A DNA stretch of 64,000 nt from Bacillus sp. N13C7 (GCF_026790065.1 NZ_JALAMO010000013.1:124001-188000), one strand, 5' to 3'. Positions 1-12,036 are shown, counted from the first letter of the stretch. The notes: generated by a model not told the origin, from the letters alone. Made by a program: numbers and translations.

Positions 1-918
1 CTCCTCGACATTTCTTCTCAGGATCTTGACATGGTCATCTGTCAGAGACGTTCCCATCGTGGCTATGCTCTCTTTAACACCCGAGTTTACGGCCGATATG
101 ACATCGGCAAAGCCTTCAAATAAGACTGCTCTTTCCTGCTTTCTGATATGAAGGCGAGCCTTATAAAAGTTGTAAAGCAGTTTGCTTTTATGAAAGAGCG
201 GTGTTTCAGGACTGTTCATATACTTAGGCTGCTGGCTGCCCAGAGCCCTGCCTGAGAAAGCAACGACGGCCCCGTGATGATCATGGATCGGAAACATGAC
301 GCGGTTTCTGAAACGGTCAAAATACCCGCTTCCGTCTTCACGCCTGATCAGGAGACCCGCTTTTTCCATTTGCGCCTCACTAAAGCCCCTCTTGACGAGA
401 AATTTCGTAATGAAGTCCCAAGAATCAAGAGCATAGCCGATCTGAAATTCATCAATCAGCTCTTTCGTAAAACCCCTGGAAAGCAGGTAATCCAATGCCT
501 CTTGACCTTCTTTTGTATTTATTAACAAATGATGGTAAAATTTCTTCAGGAGCTCATGAGCCTCAGCCATTTTTTGTTCTCCAGAAGATTCTGGCCGGGC
601 TCCGGAATGGACTGCTATATCATCTGGAAAATCAATTTGGTATTTGTCAGCAAGGTGAGAAACCGACTCGGCAAACGAATAGCCTTCCATTTGCCTTAAA
701 AAAGAGAAAACATTGCCGCCCGCTCCGCAGCCAAAGCAATGAAAAATCTGTTTATCGGGCGATACGGAAAACGAAGGTGTGCTTTCTCCATGAAAAGGAC
801 AGAGTCCAAAGTAGTTTCGGCCTTGCTTCTTTAATTGAACATAATCACCTATGACTTCTACAATATCTGCCGACTTTTGCACCTGATCCACAATTTCATC
901 TGGTATCCGATTTCCCAT
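1..918 (-). CDS. dnaG: DNA primase, N-terminal 306 residues (runs off window start)
   Basis: Primase lays down RNA primers for Okazaki fragments at the replication fork. The minus-strand frame starts at ATG 918 behind a GGAG-type ribosome site and stays open to base 1, so the C-terminal half (rest of the TOPRIM core and the helicase-binding domain) is outside. The CHC2 zinc finger is intact: Cys40, His43, Cys61 and Cys64. Start of the TOPRIM region is visible near the window edge (the VLFEGFADV stretch). yqxD lies 33 bases upstream on the same strand, the yqxD-dnaG-sigA order known from B. subtilis; sigA would follow outside the window. Identification is secure. Confidence 0.97.
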   Translation of the reverse strand, partial: MGNRIPDEIVDQVQKSADIVEVIGDYVQLKKQGRNYFGLCPFHGESTPSFSVSPDKQIFHCFGCGAGGNVFSFLRQMEGYSFAESVSHLADKYQIDFPDDIAVHSGARPESSGEQKMAEAHELLKKFYHHLLINTKEGQEALDYLLSRGFTKELIDEFQIGYALDSWDFITKFLVKRGFSEAQMEKAGLLIRREDGSGYFDRFRNRVMFPIHDHHGAVVAFSGRALGSQQPKYMNSPETPLFHKSKLLYNFYKARLHIRKQERAVLFEGFADVISAVNSGVKESIATMGTSLTDDHVKILRRNVEE

Positions 919-951
919 CTTATAACACTCCGTCGTACATTATTCGATGCT

Positions 952-1446
952 TTAGTGCAAAATCCCTTCATCATTCGACAGGATTTTTTGCAGCAGGGTA
1001 ATAAATCGTTCTCGATCTTCTTTATTCAATTTTTTAGGCCCTTTGGCGTATATGCCTTTTCTCCTTTGTTTGCCGGAAAAATGACGGCTCTCAAGAGCAA
1101 AATCAATGGTGCCTTCTTTGTAAAGACGCCCTCTTTCCGACATGACGGAGACATTTCTGTTCAGCAGCAGGGATGCTAATCCGATGTCCTGCGTCACTAC
1201 AATATCTCCCGGTTTTACATGATTTGCGATATATAAATCAGCAGCTTCTTTATGAGGATCAACATACTTCCATTTTTCTTCTTTGCTTCTGGAAAGCTGA
1301 TAATGTTCAAATGAAGCGACAAAAAGAACTTGAACTTCATAATCGGATGCTGTCTGTAAAATTTCATCTTTTACCGGACAAGCATCAGCATCGACAAAAA
1401 TCGTCTTTTCTTGTTCATTAAGAAGAGTAATTCTCCATCCCTCCAT
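952..1446 (-). CDS. yqxD: YqxD, YaiI/DUF188 family protein
   Basis: Conserved 164-residue protein of the YaiI/YqxD family (DUF188), whose fold resembles PIN-type nucleases; its biochemical role is not established. The signature is the N-terminal [10 protein letters not shown] stretch with Asp19, Asp21 and Cys23, followed by a VVTQDIGLA segment near residue 90. A longer frame opens at 1551, but I chose ATG 1446 because AGGAG lies four bases before it and because the extra N-terminal residues look non-conserved. It is the first gene of the dnaG-sigA transcription unit. A Spo0A-box-like motif lies 60-70 bases upstream (see findings). Confidence 0.9.
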   Translation of the reverse strand: MEGWRITLLNEQEKTIFVDADACPVKDEILQTASDYEVQVLFVASFEHYQLSRSKEEKWKYVDPHKEAADLYIANHVKPGDIVVTQDIGLASLLLNRNVSVMSERGRLYKEGTIDFALESRHFSGKQRRKGIYAKGPKKLNKEDRERFITLLQKILSNDEGILH

Positions 1447-1674
1447 TAAACTCCTGCATAAAAGCAAGCAAAATCGCACATCCTTTATCATTGCGGATGT
1501 ATATGAATTTGTCGAAAAATTTACGGGAGAAATTCTTGACATCTTACCCATAATAGTTTATTCGTATCACACGAACCTTAAACCTAAAATTAATCATTTT
1601 ATCACAATTTTTTATTATAATACAAACTTCACAAAGATGCTATTGTTTTTCATTATTCCCTTTTGGCATAGCCA

Positions 1675-1699
1675 AAAACCCAGGATAGAGCGTCCTGAG
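1675..1699 (-). terminator. Rho-independent terminator after yqfL
   Basis: On the minus strand AACTCAGGA pairs with TCCTGGGTT (one G-T pair) across a 7-base loop, followed by a short T run. It begins directly after the yqfL stop codon. Confidence 0.7.
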
Positions 1700-2512
1700 T
1701 TACTTGTTTTTTGTTTTGAGATGATGGATAATATTCGCTGTTTCTTCAACCGCTTTATTTGAAACATCAACAACCTGGCACCCAATCCGATCAACAATCT
1801 TTTCGAAGTATTCCAGTTCCTCTTTAATTCTGTTGATATTTGCATAGATCGCTTTGTCATTAAGCCCGAGCGATTTTAACCGTTCTTTTCTGATATGATT
1901 CAGTTTATCCGGGCTAATCTTTAAGCCGATGCATTTTTTCGGATCAACGTTAAAGAGTTCTTCCGGCGGGTCAACCTCCGGAACAATCGGAACATTGGCA
2001 ACCTTCAGGCGCTTGTGGGCGAGATATTGAGACAGCGGTGTTTTGGACGTTCTTGATACGCCAATCAAAACAATATCAGCTTTTAAAATCCCTCTTGGAT
2101 CACGTCCATCATCGTATTTAACTGCAAACTCGATGGCCTCCACTTTTTTGAAATAGTCTTCATCAAGCTGGCGCACCCGCCCCGGTTCGTATTTTGCCGT
2201 TAAACCGTATGCTGTCTCCATTTTATCAATTAACGGGCCGATAATATCATAATATAGAACATTTGCTTTTTCCGCTTCGGCAATCAAATATTCTCTGATT
2301 TCGGGCACCACGAGTGTAAAACAGATAATGCCTCCGTCTGCCTTTGCAAGTGAAATCACTTCATTGATAGTGCCTATATCTTCAACATAAGGAATTCTTC
2401 TTACATGTGTATCGTCCGCTGAACCGTTGAATTGGCTGAGCGCTGCTTTCACAACCAATTCAGCCGTTTCACCGACGGAATCCGATACGACATAGATGAT
2501 GCGGTTATTCAT
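1700..2512 (-). CDS. yqfL: YqfL, PEP synthase/PPDK regulatory-type bifunctional kinase/phosphorylase
   Basis: Member of the DUF299 family, which in other bacteria both phosphorylates and dephosphorylates a threonine in pyruvate,phosphate dikinase or PEP synthase using ADP and Pi. The 270-residue length is normal. The P-loop-like GVSRTSKTP lies at residues 151-159 and the N-terminus has the [11 protein letters not shown] signature. It sits 25 bases downstream of ccpN on the same strand; in B. subtilis YqfL is known to modulate CcpN-dependent repression of gapB and pckA, so the pair forms a gluconeogenesis control unit. What its direct substrate is in Bacillus I cannot tell from sequence. Confidence 0.93.
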   Translation of the reverse strand: MNNRIIYVVSDSVGETAELVVKAALSQFNGSADDTHVRRIPYVEDIGTINEVISLAKADGGIICFTLVVPEIREYLIAEAEKANVLYYDIIGPLIDKMETAYGLTAKYEPGRVRQLDEDYFKKVEAIEFAVKYDDGRDPRGILKADIVLIGVSRTSKTPLSQYLAHKRLKVANVPIVPEVDPPEELFNVDPKKCIGLKISPDKLNHIRKERLKSLGLNDKAIYANINRIKEELEYFEKIVDRIGCQVVDVSNKAVEETANIIHHLKTKNK

Positions 2513-2537
2513 ATTATCCCCCCGTTAGTTTACGATC

Positions 2538-3176
2538 TTATAGGATTTCATTTTCGGATAAACTGACAAGTATTTTTGTCATGTTCGTTTTTGTCACTCT
2601 GCCGATCACTTCAAAGCCTTTATCGGTATCTTTGATGACAGGCAGTGCATCAATTTGTTTTTCTATCAAGTGCTTTGCAATGTCCATCACATAATCCTCG
2701 CGTCTGCACACCGTAATGTTCGGCATCCTTGTCATAATGATGTGAACAGGGACCGATGTAAGCTCCTGCTGGCCAATACTCGCTCTCAGCAAGTCTTTTC
2801 GTGAAAGCACCCCGACTAAGACAGCATCGCGGTCCACCACAAACAGAGTACCTACATCTTCTAAAAACATGGTGCAAATCGCATCGTACACAGAAACGTT
2901 TTCGTGAATCACGACGGGGATAGATTGAAAGTCTTTCACCTGAAGCTTCTTGAGTTTGTCTGCCAAAAGCTGTGTTCCGGTTTTTCCAGTATAGAAATAA
3001 CCGACTCTCGGGCGCGCCTCGAGGAATCCTGACATGGTGAGTATGGCTAAATCCGGACGCAATGTTGCCCTGGTTAGGTTCAGCTTTTCTGCAATGTGCT
3101 CCCCTGTAATCGGCCCGTTTTCTTTTACAATCTGCAAAATATGCTCTTGCCGTTTATTTAGTTCGATTGTACTCAC
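2538..3176 (-). CDS. ccpN: CcpN, repressor of gluconeogenic genes (HTH plus two CBS domains)
   Basis: Transcriptional repressor of gapB, pckA and the sr1 small RNA in the presence of glucose. Residues about 1-60 form a winged helix (LNLTRATLRPDLAIL is the recognition part), and residues about 80-210 carry two CBS domains that in this protein sense adenine nucleotides. Two GTG codons stand in a row at 3179 and 3176; I take the second, giving the 212-residue length I remember, but an AAGGTGG site overlaps both and the start is not certain. Co-transcribed with yqfL, 25 bases downstream. Confidence 0.94.
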   Translation of the reverse strand: MSTIELNKRQEHILQIVKENGPITGEHIAEKLNLTRATLRPDLAILTMSGFLEARPRVGYFYTGKTGTQLLADKLKKLQVKDFQSIPVVIHENVSVYDAICTMFLEDVGTLFVVDRDAVLVGVLSRKDLLRASIGQQELTSVPVHIIMTRMPNITVCRREDYVMDIAKHLIEKQIDALPVIKDTDKGFEVIGRVTKTNMTKILVSLSENEIL

Positions 3177-3266
3177 CACCTTTTCACTTCATAACTATGT
3201 AAAGAAATAATAATCCATATTATATCGTAAATATCTTTAATCAAACAAAAAAACTTACAAATGGGG

Positions 3267-3302
3267 AAAAGACGATTACCGATTACACAGCAACCGCCTT
3301 TT
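3267..3302 (-). terminator. Candidate terminator after glyS
   Basis: Minus-strand hairpin pairing AAAAGGCGGTTGC with GTAATCGTCTTTT through three G-U wobbles and a 10-base loop, six bases after the glyS stop. The T tract is inside the stem rather than after it, so the call is moderate. Confidence 0.5.
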
Positions 3303-3308
3303 CTTTCT

Positions 3309-5348
3309 TTATTTTACAATAAGGGCATTCATATTCGCAAAGGACTTGATTTCATCCGCCAAGCTTACCATTTGCGCTAATCGGTTTGCCTTTAAAGTCT
3401 CGTTATCCGCTATTACCATTGTATGATCGAAGTACGTATCGATCGGTTCTTTTAAGGCAGCAAGTGAAGCAAGCGCCGCCTCGTAATCTTTTTTGCTGAA
3501 GCTTTCCTGCAAGTTTTGCTTTACTTTTTTGTAAGCCTCAAACAGGTTTGCTTCGTATTCATTTTCAAACAGCTCAGGCTGAATGTCTCCGCGGACTCCT
3601 TTTTTGCTGATAGAGATCACTCGGCCTAACGCTTCGGCTGTTTCCTTAAAGCCTGGTGCACCAAGCTTTTGTTCCAGCACTTGCGCTTTATGCAGCGCCG
3701 AATATGGCTCAAGCTCAGAGCTTTCCAGCACGGCGTCAATAACATCATGCCTGATCTGTTCAGCATTCAATACATATTTCAGGCGCTGAGTGAAGAAATC
3801 TAAGAGTTCATTTTCTTTATCCGTTTGTACGAAAGTAAGCAGTTCTTCAAACGAGATCCCCCAGTTGCGGTCAAGCAGAATCGCAACTATACCGCTTGCT
3901 TGGCGGCGCAGCCCGTAAGGATCCTGAGAACCGGTTGGAATAACACCGATAGAGAAGAATGAAGCAATGGTATCAAGCTTATCCGCCATTGCTACAACAG
4001 CTCCGGTGAAAGTAGATGGCGTTTTTCCGCCTGCTGATCTAGGCATATAGTGTTCGTTGACTGCTGCAGCCACAGCTTCGTCTTCACCAAGCATTCTCGC
4101 ATACTTTTCACCCATAATTCCTTGAAGCTCAGGGAATTCATAAATCATATGCGTAACAAGGTCGAATTTAGAAATTTCAGCAGCCCGCTTCACATGTTTT
4201 AATGTATCTTCATCAGCTTGAAGACGAACCGCAAGCTTCTCTGCGATTGAAGTGACTCTTCGAACCTTATCAGCAAGAGAGCCAAGCTCTTCATGGAAAA
4301 CGATGTTTTCCAGCTTCTTCACGTTTGCATCAATGTTTAGTTTCTGATCTTCCTTATAGAAGAATGAAGCATCAGACAAACGCGCGCGCAGCACTTTTTC
4401 ATTGCCTCGGGCCACATTTTCGATCGCGTGGCTGTTGCCGTTTCGGACTGTGATAAAGTGCGGCAGCAAATCACCGTTCTTGTCTTTGACAGGGAAGTAG
4501 CGCTGGTGCTCTTTCATTGTCGTGACAAGCACTTCCTCAGGAATGGACAGAAACTCAGATTCAAATGAACCGTAAAGAGCTGTCGGGTATTCTACTAAAT
4601 GGTTTACCTCTTCAAGAAGGTCTTCGTCCACTGGAATGCTCCAATTGTTTTCTGCAGCCATCGTTTCCAGCTGAGTTTGAATCATTTGTTTTCGGACGTT
4701 AGGATCAGCAATGACATGCTGTTCTTTCAGCTGCTCTTCATAAGCTGAAGGTGATTCAATTGACACTTCATGTCCGAGGAAACGGTGTCCCTGTGTTGTC
4801 CGTCCAGACTCAACGTTTGTGATTGAAAATGGTATGACATCCTGTCCAAATAAAGCGACAATCCATTTGATTGGACGGATATAACGCAAATCTTCATTTC
4901 CCCAGCGCATGTTTTTCGGAAAATGCAGGCTCGTAACTAAGCCGCTCAGTTCCGGCAGAAGCGATTTCGTTTCTTGGCCGGCTTGAAATTTTTGTACGAA
5001 TACATATTCTGTGCCTTTTACTTCTTTGATGTACAGGTCATTTACGTCTGCACCCTGGCCTTTTGAGAAGCCGATTGCCGCTTTTGTCCAATTGCCGTCT
5101 GCATCAAGGGCAATTTTTTTCGCTGGCCCTTTCGCCTCTTCTTTTATATCATCCTGCTTTTCTGCTACATCTTTCACGAGGACAGCAAGACGTCTCGGTG
5201 TATTGAAAAGCTTCACTTCACCGTGAGTGATATTTTTTTCTTTAAGCCAGCCTGTCAGCTTCTCGCCAAGCTGAACCATGCTTTCATTCAAAAAGCGCGC
5301 CGGCATTTCCTCTAATCCGATCTCTAAAAGTAAATCCTGTTTACTCAT
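3309..5348 (-). CDS. glyS: Glycyl-tRNA synthetase beta subunit
   Basis: Beta subunit of the bacterial alpha2-beta2 glycyl-tRNA synthetase, responsible for tRNA binding and anticodon recognition. At 679 residues it has the family's normal length; the N-terminus [15 protein letters not shown], a central HD-like region ([17 protein letters not shown]) and the C-terminal anticodon-binding segment are all present. Its first codon lies inside the end of glyQ (8-base overlap), which indicates translational coupling of the two subunits. Expression is controlled by the T-box upstream of glyQ. Confidence 0.98.
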   Translation of the reverse strand: MSKQDLLLEIGLEEMPARFLNESMVQLGEKLTGWLKEKNITHGEVKLFNTPRRLAVLVKDVAEKQDDIKEEAKGPAKKIALDADGNWTKAAIGFSKGQGADVNDLYIKEVKGTEYVFVQKFQAGQETKSLLPELSGLVTSLHFPKNMRWGNEDLRYIRPIKWIVALFGQDVIPFSITNVESGRTTQGHRFLGHEVSIESPSAYEEQLKEQHVIADPNVRKQMIQTQLETMAAENNWSIPVDEDLLEEVNHLVEYPTALYGSFESEFLSIPEEVLVTTMKEHQRYFPVKDKNGDLLPHFITVRNGNSHAIENVARGNEKVLRARLSDASFFYKEDQKLNIDANVKKLENIVFHEELGSLADKVRRVTSIAEKLAVRLQADEDTLKHVKRAAEISKFDLVTHMIYEFPELQGIMGEKYARMLGEDEAVAAAVNEHYMPRSAGGKTPSTFTGAVVAMADKLDTIASFFSIGVIPTGSQDPYGLRRQASGIVAILLDRNWGISFEELLTFVQTDKENELLDFFTQRLKYVLNAEQIRHDVIDAVLESSELEPYSALHKAQVLEQKLGAPGFKETAEALGRVISISKKGVRGDIQPELFENEYEANLFEAYKKVKQNLQESFSKKDYEAALASLAALKEPIDTYFDHTMVIADNETLKANRLAQMVSLADEIKSFANMNALIVK

Positions 5349-6228
5349 GAGAAGAACCCTCCCCTTTAAGCATTGGGAACCCTAGTTTTTCTCGTTCCTC
5401 ATAATAGGTTTTTGCTACTTTTCTCGCTAAATTCCGCACTCTTGCGATATAGCCTGTCCGCTCGGTAACAGAGATCGCACCTTTGGCGTCAAGAAGGTTA
5501 AAGGTGTGCGAGCATTTCAGCACATAGTCATATGCAGGATGAACAAGTCCGTTGTCCATTTGCTTGATCGCTTCTTTTTCATACGTGCTGAACAATTGGA
5601 ACAGCATATCGACATCTGACGTTTCAAACGTATAGACGGAATGCTCGTACTCTGCCATCATAAATAAATCCTTCACTGTAAACCCTGAGGTCCATTCCAA
5701 GTCGAAAACATTTTCTTTATCCTGGATATAAGACGCCAGGCGCTCGATTCCGTACGTAATTTCTACTGAAACCGGTTTACATTCAAGTCCTCCGACCTGC
5801 TGGAAATACGTAAATTGTGTAATCTCCATTCCGTCAAGCCATACTTCCCAGCCAAGGCCTGCACAGCCTAAAGATGGATTCTCCCAGTTGTCTTCAACAA
5901 AGCGGATATCATGCTCAAGCGGATCAATTCCCAGCGCGCGCAACGAATCTAAATACAACTCTTGAATGTTATCCGGAGATGGTTTGATAATGACCTGAAA
6001 CTGATGATGCTGATACAGTCTGTTCGGGTTCTCCCCGTATCGTCCGTCGGCAGGACGTCTGGAAGGCTCAACGTAAGCCACTTTCCATGGCTCAGGCCCG
6101 ATACTGCGCAAAAATGTATACGGGCTCATCGTGCCGGCTCCTTTTTCTACATCGTAAGCCTGCATAAGCACACAGCCCTGGCCGGACCAATGCTTTTGCA
6201 ATGTTAGAATCATGTCTTGAATGTTCAT
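5341..6228 (-). CDS. glyQ: Glycyl-tRNA synthetase alpha subunit
   Basis: Catalytic alpha subunit that forms glycyl-adenylate and charges tRNA-Gly. The frame is open back to 6309, but those 27 codons run through the T-box terminator; I chose ATG 6228 ([11 protein letters not shown]), giving 295 residues, the known length, behind a GGAGGTG site. Class II motifs such as [19 protein letters not shown] and [21 protein letters not shown] (split here only for description) are visible. Overlaps glyS by 8 bases. Control is by uncharged tRNA-Gly through the leader just upstream. Confidence 0.98.
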   Translation of the reverse strand: MNIQDMILTLQKHWSGQGCVLMQAYDVEKGAGTMSPYTFLRSIGPEPWKVAYVEPSRRPADGRYGENPNRLYQHHQFQVIIKPSPDNIQELYLDSLRALGIDPLEHDIRFVEDNWENPSLGCAGLGWEVWLDGMEITQFTYFQQVGGLECKPVSVEITYGIERLASYIQDKENVFDLEWTSGFTVKDLFMMAEYEHSVYTFETSDVDMLFQLFSTYEKEAIKQMDNGLVHPAYDYVLKCSHTFNLLDAKGAISVTERTGYIARVRNLARKVAKTYYEEREKLGFPMLKGEGSSHE

Positions 6229-6246
6229 TTCAAGCACCTCCACTTT

Positions 6247-6494
6247 TCTTTCATAAGATGACTGCGGCAGCAACCAAAAAACTCCCGTCTCTATGCTTGC
6301 CTGCCGCAAACATAGGGACGAGAGTTCTCCCGCGGTTCCACCCTAGTTGCTGAGATCAAAATCCCAGCCTCTTTTTTTACAATTGCTCAAGAATGCCTTT
6401 CGTTGCGTGCTCATCCTTAGCTTACACCGCCCTAAGGTCGCTTTCATGAGGTAAACGCAAGTACTTCTTTCTCTCACTGCAACATATTTTATAA
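6247..6494 (-). promoter_or_regulatory. glyQS T-box riboswitch leader
   Basis: The leader carries the T-box core AGGGTGGAACCGCG (plus-strand 6331-6344 complement) followed by a terminator hairpin at about 6275-6327 with a TTTTTT tail. The antiterminator uses the T-box bulge to bind the free CCA end of uncharged tRNA-Gly. Upstream, a long stem I region (about 6395-6490) with the AGTGAGAGAAAGAAGTA start and the glycine specifier loop is present. This is the well-studied short glycine T-box, lacking stems II and IIA/B. Confidence 0.95.
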
Positions 6495-6500
6495 TAAATG

Positions 6501-6529
6501 ATCATATAAAAAGATGGACCAGATGTCAA
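6501..6529 (-). promoter_or_regulatory. Sigma-A promoter of glyQS
   Basis: Minus strand TTGACA (6524-6529) and TATGAT (6501-6506) are separated by exactly 17 bases; transcription would start about 6494, at the beginning of the T-box leader. The -35 hexamer overlaps the last codons of recO. Confidence 0.85.
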
Positions 6530-7293
6530 CTTTTGTTTTCACCCATAAGATGTTTCATGCTTTCCATTTGGTCTAAAAAACGCTTTGATTTTAAATATAA
6601 GCCTGAATATTCTTCATAATATAAATCAATCACTTGCTTCAATTCAGCCTTTGTTTCCTGTTTCAAGGAAACGTTTCCCAGCCTCGACAGATCGAAGTAA
6701 TAAAACAGTCTTAACAGTCTTGCCGTTTGCGGTTTGATTGGAATCCTGTATGGATCTTTTTCAAAACAGCGATGGCAAATAAAACCGTTATCGCGAACAG
6801 AAAAATGAAAGGTCCCATCCTGGCTTTTACAATGCACACAGTGATTCAGCTCAGGATACAGCCCCATAACACCGAGCATCTTCAGTTGAACGATGAAGGT
6901 GATAACGTCCGGGTCTGTTCCTTCATTCAACTGTTTAAATGATTCTAAAATAAATTCAAACAAATATGGATTTGGCTTTTTTTCTTCTGTGCCTCTGTCG
7001 ACTAGCTCAGCAATATAAGCAGCATATGCTGTTAAAAACAAATCTTCTCTGATGCCTCTCATGCTGAGGATCATTTCACCCTGCTGAAGCGTTCCGAGGC
7101 CCGTTGTTTTTTGCATTAAGAATGAACCATACAAAAAAGGCTGGCTGACTGCTGATAAACGGCTGTTCGGTTTTTTGGCGCCTCTTGCCATAACACCTAT
7201 TTTTCCGTGTTCTCTTGTCAGTAATGTAACGATTTTATTCGTCTCTCCGTAATCATTTGTGCGAAGAACGATTCCTTCACATTTTGTCAGCAT
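6526..7293 (-). CDS. recO: RecO, recombination mediator
   Basis: RecO anneals SSB-coated single strands and loads RecA together with RecR during gap and break repair. The 255-residue protein has the N-terminal OB fold (residues about 1-80, beginning [17 protein letters not shown]) and a zinc-binding region with CVHC near residue 150 and CHRC about 20 residues later. yqzL precedes it by 36 bases on the same strand. The stop codon coincides with the -35 box of the glyQS promoter. Confidence 0.96.
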   Translation of the reverse strand: MLTKCEGIVLRTNDYGETNKIVTLLTREHGKIGVMARGAKKPNSRLSAVSQPFLYGSFLMQKTTGLGTLQQGEMILSMRGIREDLFLTAYAAYIAELVDRGTEEKKPNPYLFEFILESFKQLNEGTDPDVITFIVQLKMLGVMGLYPELNHCVHCKSQDGTFHFSVRDNGFICHRCFEKDPYRIPIKPQTARLLRLFYYFDLSRLGNVSLKQETKAELKQVIDLYYEEYSGLYLKSKRFLDQMESMKHLMGENKS

Positions 7294-7329
7294 TTCCGCA
7301 CCTTCCTAAAGCAGGAGCGGCCAAGAGGT

Positions 7330-7473
7330 TTATAAAATTGGATAATCAAATCGGGCTAGCTCGTCTTCTAGTTCTTCGGGTCTTTCCATGTTCTCTTTTT
7401 CCAGTTCTTTAAAAAGAAGATACGTATCAACATTTCCTGTTTGTGAAAATACGTTCCAGGTAAAATTCAACAC
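7330..7473 (-). CDS. yqzL: YqzL, 47-residue protein between era and recO
   Basis: Small acidic protein conserved in Bacillus between era and recO; function unknown. It starts at GTG 7473, seven bases after an AAAGGTGG ribosome site, followed by a TTG codon (M-L-N-F-T-W). It ends DYPIL at 7330. Residues 15-40 are rich in Glu and Leu and may form one helix. There is no membrane segment. Recognised from its position and its sequence (the KELEKENMERPEELEDEL-type stretch); it is too short to be called by length-based gene finders. Confidence 0.85.
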   Translation of the reverse strand: MLNFTWNVFSQTGNVDTYLLFKELEKENMERPEELEDELARFDYPIL

Positions 7474-7616
7474 AAGAAACCCACCTTTCTGTAGTTAAAC
7501 TAGCTTACCTAAACTCCAAATTCTTACCTTTATCTTGACCAGATGTCCTCCATTTCATGTTAAACAAAATTTGCTAATGTATCCCTGTTCCTGTGAGATC
7601 ATCACACAGAAAGAGA

Positions 7617-8928
<1,312 letters not shown>

Positions 8929-9031
8929 TTACCTATTATGGTACCGCTATCACTTTATATTTTACATAATCGCGCGCTTTTTTTCACGCCCATTTCTAAA
9001 AATGTAAAATAAATGTAAGAATTTTCAGCCA

Positions 9032-9403
9032 TTACAGCTTTGGCAAAAAAATGAGTAAACCAATGATACACGAAATCACCGCAAAAACGCAAACAGCCCC
9101 GGCGGCAGCGTCCTTAGCCGCTTTAGCGAGAGGGTGATGTTTGTCTGTTATTAAATCAACCGTATGTTCAATGGCTGTATTGATAAGCTCAAGCGAAAAC
9201 ATTCCGCCGATTAAAAGAAGTATAATCACCCACTCCATCGGACTGAGCTCTACAAGGAAGCCGCAAATAAGAACAGCGCAGGCGGCTGCGACATGAAATT
9301 GAAAATTCCGCTCCGTCCGCGCTGTTTCCCAGATGCCCCGGCCCGCATGCACGAAGCTTTTAAAGAATCGCTGCAGCTCATTTCTATGATCTCTTGAGTC
9401 CAT
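9032..9403 (-). CDS. dgkA: Undecaprenol kinase DgkA
   Basis: Integral membrane kinase of the DgkA family; the Bacillus enzyme phosphorylates undecaprenol rather than diacylglycerol, feeding the lipid carrier pool for wall synthesis. The 123 residues contain a short amphipathic N-terminus and about three membrane helices (residues roughly 32-52, 54-72 and 98-120). The catalytic stretch SLELINTAIEHTVDL contains the key glutamates. It overlaps the end of ybeY by 20 bases. Confidence 0.95.
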   Translation of the reverse strand: MDSRDHRNELQRFFKSFVHAGRGIWETARTERNFQFHVAAACAVLICGFLVELSPMEWVIILLLIGGMFSLELINTAIEHTVDLITDKHHPLAKAAKDAAAGAVCVFAVISCIIGLLIFLPKL

Positions 9404-9857
9404 AGGCGTCCAGCAAGTCCTTTTGCTTAGTAAACATCTCCTCTTCTTCCTCTTTCGTCATATGGTCATATCCTAAAAGATGCAGAAATCCGTGCACAGC
9501 AAGAAACCCGAGCTCTCTCTTAAAAGAATGATTATATTCTTCAGCCTGCTCCCTTGTGCGATCCGCACTGATAATAATATCGCCTAATACCGGCGGCATT
9601 TCCGCACCTACAATTTCGACTTCGCCTTCTCCCTCTTCTTCAAGAGCAAATGAGATCACATCTGTCGGCGTATCCTTTCCGCGGTACTCTTTATTAATTT
9701 GCTGTATGTCTTCATTGGTAACAATCGTGACAGAAACTTCAGCCTGGTCTTGAACGCCTTCACGCTCAGCAGCAAATTGAAGCAGATTTTCTACTTCTTT
9801 GAGCATCTCTTCTGAGACGCTTCCCGTTTCATCAACGATATCAATCAGTAAACTCAT
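9384..9857 (-). CDS. ybeY: YbeY (YqfG), endoribonuclease for rRNA maturation
   Basis: Zinc-dependent RNase involved in 16S rRNA 3' processing and ribosome quality control. The signature HGFLHLLGYDH (H-x3-H-x5-H) near residue 126 supplies the metal ligands, and the GKDTPTDVISFAL strand is also conserved. 157 residues is normal. It starts on the base right after the pgpH stop codon and overlaps dgkA at its end, within the phoH-pgpH-ybeY-dgkA-cdd-era run that links RNA maturation genes. Confidence 0.96.
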   Translation of the reverse strand: MSLLIDIVDETGSVSEEMLKEVENLLQFAAEREGVQDQAEVSVTIVTNEDIQQINKEYRGKDTPTDVISFALEEEGEGEVEIVGAEMPPVLGDIIISADRTREQAEEYNHSFKRELGFLAVHGFLHLLGYDHMTKEEEEEMFTKQKDLLDAYGLKRS

Positions 9858-11993
9858 CTATTTCACCTTCTTAGTAGCCTCCGGATATTCGATCCGGGAG
9901 TGGAAAATTCCTTTTAATGTTGCACAGAGCGTTTTTGCGATTATATCCAGCTCTTTAAAAGTCAAATCGCATTCGCTGAACTGTCCGTCCTGCAGCTTAT
10001 CGGATATAATACCCCGGACAAGCTTTTCGATTCGTTCAGGGTTCGGATTATGCATGGATCTGACGGCCGCTTCAACACTGTCTGCCACTGATATAATTGC
10101 GGCTTCCTTTGACTGCGGCTTCGGTCCCGGATAACGGAACTCTTCTTCTGTAATCTGGTCGCCTTTTTCCTTGGCTTTATAATAAAAGAACTTTAAAAGC
10201 GAGGTTCCATGATGCTGCTCAGCAATGTCGACAAGCTCTTTCGGAAATTTATAGCTTCTCAGCATATTCGCACCGTCAGTGGTATGCGAGATGATGATAT
10301 TTTTACTCAGCTGGGGAGACAGCTTGTCATGCGGATTGTCAATATTCATTTGGTTTTCAATAAAATATTGCGGCCGCTTTGTTTTTCCGAGATCATGGTA
10401 ATATGCGCCGACTCTTGCAAGCAAGCCATTAGCCCCAACGGCCTCACAGGCAGCCTCTGACAAATTGGCGACCATTACACTGTGGTGATATGTACCTGGT
10501 GTTTCTGTTAATATTTTGCGCAGCAGCGGATGGTTGGGATTAGACAGCTCAAGCAGCCTCATTGTGGATAAAATGCCGAAGCCTGTCTCAAAAAACGGCA
10601 TCAAGCCGATGATCAGTACAGACGAAGCAAATCCTGACACAACCCCCATCAGCATTAATGTTCCGATTTCAAGACCCGACAGTGCAGTGTTTTGGATCAA
10701 TAATAAAGAAAGAACGACAACCATATTGATAAACGCTACGAAAAGCCCGGTCTGCAAAATCTTTGATCTGGCATTGTGTTTTCCTAAAAATAATACACCT
10801 GAAATCCCGCTGATCAAATAATAAATACCGATGACATAATTGAATGTTCCTGTTACACCCTGATTAAACATCATACTTCCACAAATCGCAAGAATGATAC
10901 TTCCCAAAATGGCGATACGTTCATTCATCAGCAGTTTGATTAAGATCGCGCCGGCCGCTATAGGAACAAGATAGCCGATATTATGATATTCCATCTTCTG
11001 AAATAAACTGACAACCTCCATGATAACAAGCAAAAGCGTTGTGATAATGGAGAATAGCAGGATGGATTGGTTTTTAAACTTCAGGTTTTGTTTCTGTTTT
11101 TCAAAATAATATACAAGTGTTGCAATGAAAAGTCCGATCATTATCAATAGGCCGCTGATCGGTTTAAAGAGATTTGAGTTATTTAATAACCCTGTCAGCT
11201 CAAGTTTTCTGTACACTTCCCGATCAATGAGATCATTTTCCTCCACAAGCACCTGTCCCTGTTTGATCTGAACCTGCTGGACATTGTCTGACGCTTCCTG
11301 CCGTTTTGCCTCTGTCGCTTTTGGATCGAAGACGTAATTCGGAATAATAGCGAACCGCCCGATTTCTGTTGCAGCGCCCAGGTATTTAGACGGGATAGAG
11401 TTGCTCTTTAGCTCTTTTTCTACGTTATCCTTTGCTTCAGATAGTTTATCCGATGGAATTTCACTGCTCATGACCGTATTCACTGCCGTAATGACTGTAT
11501 CTCTGACAAAAGAAAAATCTTCACTGTCTGCTTTCAGCAATGTCTTGATGGAATCCTCTGAAATGGAATCATTCACATCTGACGTCAGTTTGTTCTTCAC
11601 AGACTTCACCATTGATTTTTCCGAGGGTGATTTGCTGTCTTCTTCTGCTGATTTTTTCACTTCACTGATACTGTCGAATATAGATGACACAAGGTCAATC
11701 CGATTGTCTGTATATTCTTTTTTCAACGTATATTGATCTTCAACCGCGTCCTCAGCGGCTTGCTTTTTTTCCTCTGTGGCTTTTTGATCTTCCACGGTTG
11801 CCGGAGCATAAATGGTCTTGTCGCTGACTGAAAACAGGTCTAAATCAAGTGTTTCCGGCTTAACATGTACAAAGAGCAAAGCAAACATAATGACAGCCAG
11901 CAGAAGATACAGCAGTACATGCATGGAGCGGGCATTTTTAAAACTGCTCCATTTTTTTGAGCTGCTTTTGGCCTTCCCCTTCTTTTTCAACAC
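9858..11993 (-). CDS. pgpH: PgpH (YqfF), membrane c-di-AMP phosphodiesterase
   Basis: 7TM-HD receptor-type phosphodiesterase that hydrolyses cyclic di-AMP. After a short basic N-terminus there is one membrane anchor (about residues 30-48), an extracellular domain rich in Lys, Asp and Ser to about residue 270, about seven membrane helices (roughly 280-460), and a cytoplasmic HD domain with YYHDLGKTKRP near residue 520. The frame is open further upstream, but GTG 11993 behind AGAGGAGG gives the known 711 residues. ybeY begins on the next base. Confidence 0.94.
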   Translation of the reverse strand: MLKKKGKAKSSSKKWSSFKNARSMHVLLYLLLAVIMFALLFVHVKPETLDLDLFSVSDKTIYAPATVEDQKATEEKKQAAEDAVEDQYTLKKEYTDNRIDLVSSIFDSISEVKKSAEEDSKSPSEKSMVKSVKNKLTSDVNDSISEDSIKTLLKADSEDFSFVRDTVITAVNTVMSSEIPSDKLSEAKDNVEKELKSNSIPSKYLGAATEIGRFAIIPNYVFDPKATEAKRQEASDNVQQVQIKQGQVLVEENDLIDREVYRKLELTGLLNNSNLFKPISGLLIMIGLFIATLVYYFEKQKQNLKFKNQSILLFSIITTLLLVIMEVVSLFQKMEYHNIGYLVPIAAGAILIKLLMNERIAILGSIILAICGSMMFNQGVTGTFNYVIGIYYLISGISGVLFLGKHNARSKILQTGLFVAFINMVVVLSLLLIQNTALSGLEIGTLMLMGVVSGFASSVLIIGLMPFFETGFGILSTMRLLELSNPNHPLLRKILTETPGTYHHSVMVANLSEAACEAVGANGLLARVGAYYHDLGKTKRPQYFIENQMNIDNPHDKLSPQLSKNIIISHTTDGANMLRSYKFPKELVDIAEQHHGTSLLKFFYYKAKEKGDQITEEEFRYPGPKPQSKEAAIISVADSVEAAVRSMHNPNPERIEKLVRGIISDKLQDGQFSECDLTFKELDIIAKTLCATLKGIFHSRIEYPEATKKVK

Positions 11994-12036
11994 AAGAACC
12001 TCCTCTTGAAACATCAAGCCTATAAGCAATCATAAA

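Noticed and set aside
274..1179. Plus-strand frames over dnaG and yqxD
   Set aside because: Shadows; the minus-strand frames carry the CHC2 zinc finger and the DUF188 signature.
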